Of a stretch of 64,000 nucleotides of DNA, positions 1-11,150 are shown one piece after another (position 1 is the first letter of the stretch; the number at the start of each line of letters is the position of its first letter). This DNA is from Eledone cirrhosa. Taxonomy: Eukaryota > Mollusca > Cephalopoda > Octopoda > Eledonidae. The position numbers were made by a program, and so were the translations under genes. The stretch covers positions 20,266,098 through 20,330,097 of the forward strand of contig OZ024744.1 of the NCBI GenBank assembly GCA_964016885.1, written 5' to 3'. The notes beneath the pieces were generated by a model that saw only the letters and a program-made list of their open reading frames with translations, was not told the DNA's origin and did no database searches.

Positions 1-58
1 AAAACTCGTTTTAACAACAGTTGAATCTTAAGAACTGACTCATTTTAACAACAGTTGA

Positions 59-81
59 ATCTTAAGATAAAACTCGTTTTA
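59..81. repeat. Example of the two palindromes at a B-to-A border
   Basis: Positions 59-68 read ATCTTAAGAT, a perfect 10-bp palindrome centred on CTTAAG. Positions 68-81 read TAAAACTCGTTTTA, a 14-bp dyad with 6-bp arms and a 2-bp spacer. The two share the T at 68. The pair recurs at most junctions where a type-A monomer follows an intact CTTAAG, so many 68-bp dimers carry it. Confidence 0.9.
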
Positions 82-100
82 ACAACAGTTGAATCTTAAG
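67..100 (+). repeat. Reference type-A monomer (head ATAAAA)
   Basis: This copy matches the type-A consensus exactly: head ATAAAA followed by the shared 28-bp core ending in CTTAAG. GC is 9 of 34. The head joins the core to form TAAAACTCGTTTTA, a perfect 6-bp inverted repeat with a 2-bp spacer. Common type-A variants elsewhere have heads reading ATAACA, ATACAA or ATAAAC, or are entered through CTTCAA instead of CTTAAG. Confidence 0.95.
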
Positions 101-406
101 AACTGATTCGTTTTAACAACAGTTCAAACTTAAGAACTGACTCGTTATAACATCAGTTGAATCTTAAGATAACAATCGTTTTAACAACAGTTGAATCTTA
201 TGAACTGACTCATTTTAACAACAGTTTAATCTTAAGATAAAACTCGTTTTAACAACTGTTGAATCTTAAGAACTGACTCGTTTTAACAACAGTTGAATCT
301 TGAAATAAAACTCGTTTTAACAACAGTTGAATCTTAAGAACTAACTCGTTTTAACAACAGTTGAATGTTAAGATAAAACTCGTTTTAACAATAGTTGAAT
401 CTTAAG

Positions 407-440
407 AACTGACTCGTTTTAACAACAGTTGAATCTTAAG
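407..440 (+). repeat. Reference type-B monomer (head AACTGA)
   Basis: This copy matches the type-B consensus exactly: head AACTGA and the same 28-bp core as type A. GC is 11 of 34. The head supplies AACTG, which is the reverse complement of the CAGTT present later in the same monomer and in the preceding one. Recurrent type-B variants include heads AAATGA, AAAAGA, AGCTGA and GACTGA, CTCATTTT in place of CTCGTTTT, and GTTCAACC or GTTCAAAC in place of GTTGAATC. Confidence 0.95.
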
Positions 441-766
441 ATAACATTCGTTTTAACAACAGTTTAATCTTAAGAACTGATTCGTTTTAACAGCAGTTGA
501 ATCTTAAGATAAAACTCGTTTTAACAACAGTTGAATCTTAAGAACTGACTCGTTTTAACAACAGTTGAATCTTATGAACTGACTCATTTTAACGACAGTT
601 GAATCTTAAGATAACATTCGTTTTAACAACAGTTGAATCTTAAGAACTGACTCGTTTTAACAACAGTTGAATCTTAAAGATAAAACTCGTTTTAACAACA
701 GTTGAATCTTAAGAACTGACTCGTTTCATCAACAATTCAACCTTAAGAACTGACTCGTTTTAACAA

Positions 767-786
767 CAGTTGAATCTTAAGAACTG
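767..786. repeat. Example of the CAGTT-N10-AACTG dyad at an A-to-B or B-to-B border
   Basis: CAGTT at 767-771 and AACTG at 782-786 are reverse complements separated by 10 bases that contain CTTAAG. The same AACTG can also pair with the CAGTT 14 bases downstream in its own monomer (for example 407-411 with 426-430). Each type-B head is therefore flanked by two possible partners. These arms are short and their formation in vivo is unknown. Confidence 0.85.
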
Positions 787-1359
787 ATTCGTTTTAACAG
801 CAGTTGAATCTTCAAAAAAAACTCGTTTTAACAACAGTTGAATCTTGAGAACTGACTCGTTTTAACAACAGTTGAATGTTGAGGTAAAACTCGTTTTAAC
901 AATAGTTGAATCTTAAGAACTGACTTGATTTAACAACAGTTGAATCTTAAGATAAAACTCGTTTTAACAACAGTTGAATCTTAAGAACTGACTCGTTATA
1001 ACAACAGCTGAATCTTAAGATAAAACTCGTTTTAACAACAGTTCAAACTTAAGAAATGACTCGTTTTAACAACAGTTGAATCTTATGAACTGACTCATTG
1101 TAACAACAGTTGAATCTTAAGATAACATTCGTTTTAACAACAGTTCAACCTTAAGAACTGACTCGTTTTAACAACAGTTGAATCTTCAAATAAAACTCGT
1201 TTTAACAACAGTTGAATCTTAAGAAAAGACTCGTTTTAACAACAGTTGAATCTTAAGATAAAACTCGTTTTAACAACAGTTGAATCTTAAGAACTGACTC
1301 ATTTTAACAACAGTTGAATCTTAAGATAAAACTCGTTTTAACAACAGTTGAATCTTAAG

Positions 1360-1427
1360 AACTGATTCGTTTTAACAACAGTTCAAACTTAAGAACTGAC
1401 TCGTTATAACATCAGTTGAATCTTAAG
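1360..1427 (+). repeat. Example of a B-B phase slip (two type-B monomers in a row)
   Basis: The monomers at 1360-1393 (AACTGATTCG, then GTTCAAAC) and 1394-1427 (AACTGACTCGTTATAAC, then ATCAG) are both type B, which breaks the A/B alternation. The same pair recurs at about 102-169, 9279-9346, 10471-10538, 16591-16658, 17850-17917, 24382-24449, 26251-26318, 28599-28666, 30468-30535 and 35912-35979. It is therefore inherited with the higher-order unit and makes a good marker, through the GTTATAACATCAG signature. Confidence 0.85.
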
Positions 1428-2269
1428 ATAACAATCGTTTTAACAACAGTTGAATCTTATGAACTGACTCATTTTAACAACAGTTGAATCTTAAGATAAA
1501 ACTCGTTTTAACAACAGTTGAATCTTAAGAACTGACTCGTTTTAACAACAGCTGAATCTTAAGATACAACTCGTTTTAACAACAGTTGAATCTTAAGAAC
1601 TGACTCGTTTTAACAACAGTTCAACCGTAAGAGCTGACTCGTTTAACATCAGTTGAATCTTAAGATAAAACTCGTTTTAACAACAGTTGAATCTTAAGAA
1701 CTGACTCATTTTAACAACAGTTTAATCTTAAGATAAAACTCGTTTTAACAACTGTTGAATCTTAAGAACTGACTCGTTTTAACAACAGTTGAATCTTGAA
1801 ATAAAACTCGTTTTAACAACAGTTGAATCTTAAGAACTGACTCGTTTTAACAACAGTTGAATGTTAAGATAAAACTCGTTTTAACAATAGTTGAATCTTA
1901 AGAACTGACTCGTTTTAACAACAGTTGAATCTTAAGATAACATTCGTTTTAACAACAGTTGAATCTTAAGAACTGATTCGTTTTAACAGCAGTTGAATCT
2001 TAAGATAAAACTCGTTTTAACAACAGTTGAATCTTAAGAACTGACTCGTTTTAACAACAGTCGAATCTTAAGATAAAACTCGTTTTAACAACAGTTGAAT
2101 CTTAAGAACTGACTCATTTTAACAACACTTGAATCTTAAGAAAAAACTCGTTTTAACAACAGTTGAATCTTAAGAACTGACTCGTTTTAACAACAGCTGA
2201 ATCTTAAGATACAACTCGTTTTAACAACAGTTGAATCTTAAGAACTGACTCGTTTTAACAACAGTTCAA

Positions 2270-5090
2270 CCGTAAGAGCTGACTCGTTTAACATCAGTTG
2301 AATCTTAATATAAAACTCGTTTTAACAACAGTTGAATCTTAAGAACTGACTCGTTTTAACAACAGTTTAATCTTAAGATAAAACTCGTTTTAACAACTGT
2401 TGAATCTTAAGATCTGACTCGTTTTAACAACAGTTGAATCTTGAAATAAAACTCGTTTTAACAACAGTTGAATCTTAAGAACTGACTCGTTTTAACAACA
2501 GTTGAATGTTAAGATAAAACTCGTTTTAACAATAGTTGAATCTTAAGAACTGACTCGTTTTAACAACAGTTGAATCTTAAGATAACATTCGTTTTAACAA
2601 CAGTTGAATCTTAAGAACTGATTCGTTTTAACAGCAGTTGAATCTTAAGATAAAACTCGTTTTAACAACAGTTGAATCTTAAGAACTGACTCGTTTTAAC
2701 AACAGCTGAATCTTAAGATAAAACTCGTTTTAACAACAGTCGAATCTTAAGAACTGACTCGATTTATCAACAGTTCAACCTTAAGAACTGACTCGTTTTA
2801 ACAACAGTTGAATCTTCAAATAAAACTCGTTTTAACAACAGTTGAATCTTAAGAACTGACTCGTTTTAACAACAGTTGAATCTGAAGATAAAATTCGTTT
2901 TAACAACAGTTGAATCTTAAGATAACATTCGTTTTAACAACAGTTGAATCTTAAGAACTGACTCGTTTTAACAGCAGTTGAATCTTAAGATAAAACTCTT
3001 TTTAACAACAGTTGAATCTTAAGAACTGACTCGTCTTAACAACAGCTGAATCTTAAGATAAAACTCGTTTTAACAACAGTTGAATCTTAAGAACTGACTC
3101 GATTTATCAACAGTTCAACCTTAAGGACTGACTCGTTTTAACAACAGTTGAATCTTCAAATAAAACTCGTTTTAACAACAGTTGAATCTTAAGAACTGAC
3201 TCGTTTTAACAACAGTTCAAACTTAAGAACTGACTCGTTTTAACAACAGTTGAATCTTATGAACTGACTCATTTTAACAACAGTTGAATCTTAAGATAAC
3301 ATTCGTTTTAACAACAGTTGAATCTTAAGAACTGACTCGTTTTAACAACAGTTGAATCTTAAAGATAAAACTCGTTTTAACAACAGTTGAATCTTAAGAA
3401 CTGACTCGTTTCATCAACAATTCAACCTTAAGAACTGACTCGTTTTAACAACAGTTGAATCTTAAGAACTGATTCGTTTTAACAGCAGTTGAATCTTCAA
3501 AAAAAACTCGTTTTAACAACAGTTGAATCTTAAGAACTGACTCGTTTTAACAACAGTTGAATGTTAAGGTAAAACTCGTTTTAACAATAGTTGAATCTTA
3601 AGAACTGACTCGATTTAACAACAGTTGAATCTTAAGATAAAACTCGTTTTAACAACAGTTGAATCTTAAGAACTGACTCGTTATAACAACAGCTGAATCT
3701 TAAGATAAAACTCGTTTTAACAACAGTTCAAACTTAAGAAATGACTCGTTTTAACAACAGTTGAATCTTATGAACTGACTCATTGTAACAACAGTTGAAT
3801 CTTCAAATAAAACTCGTTTTAACAACAGTTGAATCTTAAGAACTGACTCGTTTTAACAACAGTTGAAACTTAAGAACTGACTCGTTTTAACAACAGTTGA
3901 ATCTTAAGAACTGACTCGTTTTAACAACAGCTGATACTTAAGATAAAACTCGTTTTAACAGCAGTTGAATCTTAACAACTGACTCGTTTTAACAACAGTT
4001 CAACCTTAAGAACTGACTCGTTTTAACAACAGTTGAATCTTCAAATAAAACTCGATTTAACAACAGTTGAATCTTAAGAACTGACTCGTTTTAACAACAG
4101 TCGAATCTTAAGATAAAACTCGTTTTAACAACAGTTGAATCTTAAGAACTGACTCGTTTTAACAACAGCTGAATCTTAAGATACAACTCGTTTTAACAAC
4201 AGTTGAATCTTAAGAACTGACTCGTTTTAACAGCAGTTCAACCGTAAGAGCTGACTCGTTTAACATCAGTTGAATCTTAAGATAAAACTCGTTTTAACAA
4301 CAGTTGAATCTTAAGAACTGACTCGTTTTAACAACAGTTTAATCTTAAGATAAAACTCGTTTTAACAACAGTTGAATCTTAAGAACTGACTCGTTTTAAG
4401 AACAGTTGAATGTTAAGATAAAACTCGTTTTAACAATAGTTGAATCTTAAGAACTGACTCGTTTTAACAACAGTTGAATCTTAAGATAACACTCGTTTTA
4501 ACAACAGTTGAATCTTAAGAACTGACTCGTTTTAACAACAGCTGAATCTTAAGATAAAACTCGTTTTAACAACAGTTGAATCTTATGAACTGACTCGTTT
4601 TATCAACAGTTCAACCTTAAGAACTGACTCGTTTTAACAACACTTGAATCTTCAAATAAAACTCGTTTTAACGACAGTTGAATCTTAAGAACTGACTCGT
4701 TTTAACAACAGTTGAAACTTAAGAACTGACTCGTTTTAACACCAGTTGAATCTTAAGAACTGACTCGTTTTAACAACAGCTGATACTTAAGATAAAACTC
4801 GTTTTAACAGCAGTTGAATCTTAACAACTGACTCGTTTTAACAACAGTTCAACCTTAAGAACTGACTCGTTTTAACAACAGTTGAATCTTCAAATAAAAC
4901 TCGATTTAACAACAGTTGAATCTTAAGAACTGACTCGTTTTAACAACAGTCGAATCTTAAGATAAAACTCGTTTTAACAACAGTTGAATCTTAAGAACTG
5001 ACTCATTTTAACAACAGCTGAATCTTAAGATACAACTCGTTTTAACAACAGTTGAATCTTAAGAACTGACTCGTTTTAACAACAGTTCAA
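2270..5090 (+). repeat. ~2.7-kb HOR, copy 1 (2,821 bp)
   Basis: Bounded here by successive CCGTAAGAGCTG markers at 2270 and 5091. Internal markers in order are GATCTGACTCG (about 2411), GAATCTGAAG, TCGTCTTAAC (about 3031), TCGTTTCATC (about 3407), a second CCGTAAGAG (4241) and GTTTTAAGAACAG (about 4396). All recur in copy 2. Relative to copy 2 it has four extra monomers (136 bp) near 2.68-2.81 kb; the rest repeats at about 2,685 bp (79 monomers). Confidence 0.8.
2888..2955 (+). repeat. Example of an A-A phase slip (two type-A monomers in a row)
   Basis: The monomers at 2888-2921 (head ATAAAA, entered through CTGAAG) and 2922-2955 (head ATAACA) are both type A. The same block, with GAATCTGAAG followed by ATAACATTCG, recurs near 5570, 8220, 11345, 12645, 15495, 18725, 20970, 23220, 25260, 27430, 29475 and 32540. 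It is one of the most widely shared markers of zones I and II. Confidence 0.85.
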
Positions 5091-7605
5091 CCGTAAGAGC
5101 TGACTCGTTTAACATCAGTTGAATCTTAAGATAAAACTCGTTTTAACAACAGTTGAATCTTAAGAACTGACTCGTTTTAACAACAGTTTAATCTTAAGAT
5201 AAAACTCGTTTTAACAACTGTTGAATCTTAAGATCTGACTCGTTTTAACAACAGTTGAATCTTGAAATAAAACTCGTTTTAACAACAGTTGAATCTTAAG
5301 AACTGACTCGTTTTAACAACAGTTGAATGTTAAGATAAAACTCGTTTTAACAATAGTTGAATCTTAAGAACTGACTCGTTTTAACAACAGTTGAATCTTA
5401 AGATAACATTCGTTTTAACAACAGTTGAATCTTAAGAACTGATTCGTTTTAACAGCAGTTGAATCTTAAGAACTGACTCGTTTTAACAACAGTTGAATCT
5501 TCAAATAAAACTCGTTTTAACAACAGTTGAATCTTAAGAACTGACTCGTTTTAACAACAGTTGAATCTGAAGATAAAATTCGTTTTAACAACAGTTGAAT
5601 CTTAAGATAACATTCGTTTTAACAACAGTTGAATCTTAAGAACTGACTCGTTTTAACAGCAGTTGAATCTTAAGATAAAACTCTTTTTAACAACAGTTGA
5701 ATCTTAAGAACTGACTCGTCTTAACAACAGCTGAATCTTAAGATAAAACTCGTTTTAACAACAGTTGAATCTTAAGAACTGACTCGATTTATCAACAGTT
5801 CAACCTTAAGGACTGACTCGTTTTAACAACAGTTGAATCTTCAAATAAAACTCGTTTTAACAACAGTTGAATCTTAAGAACTGACTCGTTTTAACAACAG
5901 TTCAAACTTAAGAACTGACTCGTTTTAACAACAGTTGAATCTTATGAACTGACTCATTTTAACAACAGTTGAATCTTAAGATAACATTCGTTTTAACAAC
6001 AGTTGAATCTTAAGAACTGACTCGTTTTAACAACAGTTGAATCTTAAAGATAAAACTCGTTTTAACAACAGTTGAATCTTAAGAACTGACTCGTTTCATC
6101 AACAATTCAACCTTAAGTACTGACTCGTTTTAACAACAGTTGAATCTTAAGAACTGATTCGTTTTAACAGCAGTTGAATCTTCAAAAAAAACTCGTTTTA
6201 ACAACAGTTGAATCTTAAGAACTGACTCGTTTTAACAACAGTTGAATGTTAAGGTAAAACTCGTTTTAACAATAGTTGAATCTTAAGAACTGACTCGATT
6301 TAACAACAGTTGAATCTTAAGATAAAACTCGTTTTAACAACAGTTGAATCTTAAGAACTGACTCGTTATAACAACAGCTGAATCTTAAGATAAAACTCGT
6401 TTTAACAACAGTTCAAACTTAAGAAATGACTCGTTTTAACAACAGTTGAATCTTATGAACTGACTCATTGTAACAACAGTTGAATCTTCAAATAAAACTC
6501 GTTTTAACAACAGTTGAATCTTAAGAACTGACTCGTTTTAACAACAGTTGAAACTTAAGAACTGACTCGTTTTAACAACAGTTGAATCTTAAGAACTGAC
6601 TCGTTTTAACAACAGCTGATACTTAAGATAAAACTCGTTTTAACAGCAGATGAATCTTAACAACTGACTCGTTTTAACAACAGTTCAACCTTAAGAACTG
6701 ACTCGTTTTAACAACAGTTGAATCTTCAAATAAAACTCGATTTAACAACAGTTGAATCTTAAGAACTGACTCGTTTTAACAACAGTCGAATCTTAAGATA
6801 AAACTCGTTTTAACAACAGTTGAATCTTAAGAACTGACTCGTTTTAACAACAGCTGAATCTTAAGATACAACTCGTTTTAACAACAGTTGAATCTTAAGA
6901 ACTGACTCGTTTTAACAGCAGTTCAACCGTAAGAGCTGACTCGTTTAACATCAGTTGAATCTTAAGATAAAACTCGTTTTAACAACAGTTGAATCTTAAG
7001 AACTGACTCGTTTTAACAACAGTTTAATCTTAAGATAAAACTCGTTTTAACAACAGTTGAATCTTAAGAACTGACTCGTTTTAAGAACAGTTGAATGTTA
7101 AGATAAAACTCGTTTTAACAATAGTTGAATCTTAAGAACTGACTCGTTTTAACAACAGTTGAATCTTAAGATAAAACTCGTTTTAACAACAGTTAAATCT
7201 TAAGAACTGACTCGTTTTAACAACAGCTGAATCTTAAGATAAAACTCGTTTTAACAACAGTTGAATCTTATGAACTGACTCGTTTTATCAACAGTTCAAC
7301 CTTAAGAACTGACTCGTTTTAACAACACTTGAATCTTCAAATAAAACTCGATTTAACAACAGTTGAATCTTAAGAACTGACTCGTTTTAACAACAGTCGA
7401 ATCTTAAGATAAAACTCGTTTTAACAACAGTTGAATCTTAAGAACTGACTCATTTTAACAACACTTGAATCTTAAGATAAAACTCGTTTTAACAACAGTT
7501 GAATCTTAAGAACTGACTCGTTTTAACAACAGCTGAATCTTAAGATACAACTCGTTTTAACAACAGTTGAATCTTAAGAACTGACTCGTTTTAACAACAG
7601 TTCAA
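5091..7605 (+). repeat. ~2.7-kb HOR, copy 2 (2,515 bp)
   Basis: Carries the same ordered markers as copy 1: GATCTGACTCG about 5232, TCGTCTTAAC about 5718, TCGTTTCATC about 6092, CCGTAAGAG 6926 and GTTTTAAGAACAG about 7080. It lacks the 136-bp insert of copy 1. It is also shortened near 7.33 kb, where CTTCAAATAAAACTCGATTTAAC follows directly and several monomers present near 4.66-4.88 kb are missing. All of these changes are whole monomers. Confidence 0.8.
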
Positions 7606-9025
7606 CCGTAAGAGCTGACTCGTTTAACATCAGTTGAATCTTAAGATAAAACTCGTTTTAACAACACTTGAATCTTAAGAACTGACTCGTTTTAACAACA
7701 GTTTAATCTTAAGATAAAACTCGTTTTAACGACTGTTGAATCTTAAGATCTGACTCGTTTTAACAACAGTTGAATCTTGAAATAAAACTCGTTTTAACAA
7801 CAGTTGAATCTTAAGAACTGACTCGTTTTAACAACAGTTGAATGTTAAGATTAAACTCGTTTTAACAATAGTTGAATCTTAAGAACTGACTCGTCTTAAC
7901 AACAGTTGAATCTTAAGATAACATTCGTTTTAACAACAGTTGAATCTTAAGAACTGATTCGTTTTAACAGCAGTTGAATCTTAAGATAAAACTCGTTTTA
8001 ACAACAGTTGAATCTTAAGAACTGACTCGTTTTAACAACAGCTGAATCTTAAGATAAAACTCGTTTTAACAACAGTTGAATCTTAAGAACTGACTCGATT
8101 TATCAACAGTTCAACCTTAAGAACTGACTCGTTTTAACAACAGTTGAATCTTCAAATAAAACTCGTTTTAACAACAGTTGAATCTTAAGAACTGACTCGT
8201 TTTAACAACAGTTGAATCTGAAGATAAAATTCGTTTTAACAACAGTTGAATCTTAAGATAACATTCGTTTTAACAACAGTTGAATCTTAAGAACTGACTC
8301 GTTTTAACAGCAGTTGAATCTTAAGATAAAACTCTTTTTAACAACAGTTGAATCTTAAGAACTGACTCGTCTTAACAACAGCTGAATCTTAAGATAAAAC
8401 TCGTTTTAACAACAGTTGAATCTTAAGAACTGACTCGTTTTAACAACAGTTCAAACTTAAGAACTGACTCGTTTTAACAACAGTTGAATCTTATCAACTG
8501 ACTCATTTTAACAACAGTTGAATCTTAAGATAACATTCGTTTTAACAACAGTTGAATCTTAAGAACTGACTCGTTTTAACAACAGTTGAATCTTAAAGAT
8601 AAAACTCGTTTTAACAACAGTTGAATCTTAAGAACTGACTCGTTTCATCAACAATTCAACCTTAAGAACTGACTCGTTTTAACAACAGTTGAATCTTAAG
8701 AACTGATTCGTTTTAACAGCAGTTGAATCTTCAAATAAAACTCGTTTTAACAACAGTTGAATCTTAAGAACTGACTCGTTTTAACAACAGTTGAATGTTA
8801 AGGTAAAACTCGTTTTAACAATAGTTGAATCTTAAGAACTGACTCGATTTAACAACAGTTGAATCTTAAGATAAAACTCGTTTTAACAACAGTTGAATCT
8901 TAAGAACTGACTCGTTATAACAACAGCTGAATCTTAAGATAAAACTCGTTTTAACAACAGTTCAAACTTAAGAAATGACTCGTTTTAACAACATTTGAAT
9001 CTTATGAACTGACTCATTGTAACAA
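7606..9025 (+). repeat. ~2.7-kb HOR, copy 3 (partial)
   Basis: Begins with the CCGTAAGAGCTG marker at 7606 and follows copy 2 through GATCTGACTCG (about 7748), TCGTCTTAAC (about 8368) and TCGTTTCATC (about 8640). It loses a few monomers near 8.43 kb. At about 9,025 it leaves the pattern: copy 2 continues with CTTCAAATAAAAC near 6,485, while here the sequence passes into the 1.26-kb nested block. The right limit is approximate. Confidence 0.75.
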
Positions 9026-9039
9026 CAGTTGAATCTTAA

Positions 9040-11150
9040 GATAACATTCGTTTTAACAACAGTTCAACCTTAAGAACTGACACGTTTTAACAACAGTTGA
9101 ATCTTCAAATAAAACTCGTTTTAACAACAGTTGAATCTTAAGAAAAGACTCGTTTTAACAACAGTTGAATCTTAAGATAAAACTCGTTTTAACAACAGTT
9201 GAATCTTAAGAACTGACTCATTTTAACAACAGTTGAATCTTAAGATAAAACTCGTTTTAACAACAGTTGAATCTTAAGAACTGATTCGTTTTAACAACAG
9301 TTCAAACTTAAGAACTGACTCGTTATAACATCAGTTGAATCTTAAGATAACAATCGTTTTAACAACAGTTGAATCTTATGAACTGACTCATTTTAACAAC
9401 AGTTTAATCTTAAGATAAAACTCGTTTTAACAACTGTTGAATCTTAAGAACTGACTCGTTTTAACAACAGTTGAATCTTGAAATAAAACTCGTTTTAACA
9501 ACAGTTGAATCTTAAGAACTAACTCGTTTTAACAACAGTTGAATGTTAAGATAAAACTCGTTTTAACAATAGTTGAATCTTAAGAACTGACTCGTTTTAA
9601 CAACAGTTGAATCTTAAGATAACATTCGTTTTAACAACAGTTTAATCTTAAGAACTGATTCGTTTTAACAGCAGTTGAATCTTAAGATAAAACTCGTTTT
9701 AACAACAGTTGAATCTTAAGAACTGACTCGTTTTAACAACAGTTGAATCTTATGAACTGACTCATTTTAACGACAGTTGAATCTTAAGATAACATTCGTT
9801 TTAACAACAGTTGAATCTTAAGAACTGACTCGTTTTAACAACAGTTGAATCTTAAAGATAAAACTCGTTTTAACAACAGTTGAATCTTAAGAACTGACTC
9901 GTTTCATCAACAATTCAACCTTAAGAACTGACTCGTTTTAACAACAGTTGAATCTTAAGAACTGATTCGTTTTAACAGCAGTTGAATCTTCAAAAAAAAA
10001 CTCGTTTTAACAACAGTTGAATCTTGAGAACTGACTCGTTTTAACAACAGTTGAATGTTGAGGTAAAACTCGTTTTAACAATAGTTGAATCTTAAGAACT
10101 GACTTGATTTAACAACAGTTGAATCTTAAGATAAAACTCGTTTTAACAACAGTTGAATCTTAAGAAATGACTCGTTTTAACAACAGTTGAATCTTATGAA
10201 CTGACTCATTGTAACAACAGTTGAATCTTAAGATAACATTCGTTTTAACAACAGTTCAACCTTAAGAACTGACTCGTTTTAACAACAGTTGAATCTTCAA
10301 ATAAAACTCGTTTTAACAACAGTTGAATCTTAAGAAAAGACTCGTTTTAACAACAGTTGAATCTTAAGATAAAACTCGTTTTAACAACAGTTGAATCTTA
10401 AGAACTGACTCATTTTAACAACAGTTGAATCTTAAGATAAAACTCGTTTTAACAACAGTTGAATCTTAAGAACTGATTCGTTTTAACAACAGTTCAAACT
10501 TAAGAACTGACTCGTTATAACATCAGTTGAATCTTAAGATAACAATCGTTTTAACAACAGTTGAATCTTATGAACTGACTCATTTTAACAACAGTTGAAT
10601 CTTAAGATAAAACTCGTTTTAACAACAGTTGAATCTTAAGAACTGACTCGTTTTAACAACAGCTGAATCTTAAGATACAACTCGTTTTAACAACAGTTGA
10701 ATCTTAAGAACTGACTCGTTTTAACAACAGTTCAACCGTAAGAGCTGACTCGTTTAACATCAGTTGAATCTTAAGATAAAACTCGTTTTAACAACAGTTG
10801 AATCTTAAGAACTGACTCATTTTAACAACAGTTTAATCTTAAGATAAAACTCGTTTTAACAACTGTTGAATCTTAAGAACTGACTCGTTTTAACAACAGT
10901 TGAATCTTGAAATAAAACTCGTTTTAACAACAGTTGAATCTTAAGAACTGACTCGTTTTAACAACAGTTGAATGTTAAGATAAAACTCGTTTTAACAATA
11001 GTTGAATCTTAAGAACTGACTCGTTTTAACAACAGTTGAATCTTAAGATAACATTCGTTTTAACAACAGTTGAATCTTAAGAACTGATTCGTTTTAACAG
11101 CAGTTGAATCTTAAGATAAAACTCGTTTTAACAACAGTTGAATCTTAAGA
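9040..11150 (+). repeat. Nested duplication, period 1,192 bp, in super-unit copy 1
   Basis: GTTATAACATCAG markers lie at 9322 and 10514, 1,192 bp apart. The sister structures at 144/1403 and 16634/17893 are 1,259 bp apart. The difference is accounted for by a 68-bp loss at 10,164 and one extra A in the run near 9,991 (nine A instead of eight). Limits are approximate. Confidence 0.75.
10160..10170 (+). other. Site of a 68-bp (two-monomer) deletion
   Basis: At 10,164/10,165 CTTAAG is followed directly by AAATGACTCG. The paralogous copies near 17.47-17.55 kb, 3.66-3.74 kb and 12.13-12.2 kb carry two more monomers here, one with GTTATAACAACAGCTG and one with GTTCAAACTTAAG. The loss is exactly one dimer and leaves the phase intact, as expected from exchange between neighbouring repeats. 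Confidence 0.8.

Larger units (their letters stand above)
1..2050 (+). repeat. Left-edge nested duplication, period 1,259 bp
   Basis: The sequence from base 1 restarts at about 1260: the GTTATAACATCAG marker is at 144 and again at 1403, a shift of 1,259 bp (37 monomers plus 1). After about 1,500 the second copy carries seven extra monomers (238 bp), including the CCGTAAGAGCTG block at 1625, then rejoins the first copy (marker at 206 against 1703). The pair is paralogous to 9.2-11.15 kb and 16.5-18.5 kb, so this is the tail of a larger unit extending left of the window. The right limit is approximate. Confidence 0.75.

Noticed and set aside
2888..2921. CENP-B box (monomers with ATTCGTTTTAAC resemble the 5' half, TTCGNNNNA)
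   Set aside because: The required CGGG of the 3' half is absent; AACA stands there instead. About five of nine essential positions match, and only in variant monomers.
9988..10003. Poly-A tract as a sign of a retroposed element
   Set aside because: The run of eight or nine A is the CTTCAA plus type-A head variant and occurs in many HOR copies at the same place. No element body or target-site duplication adjoins it.
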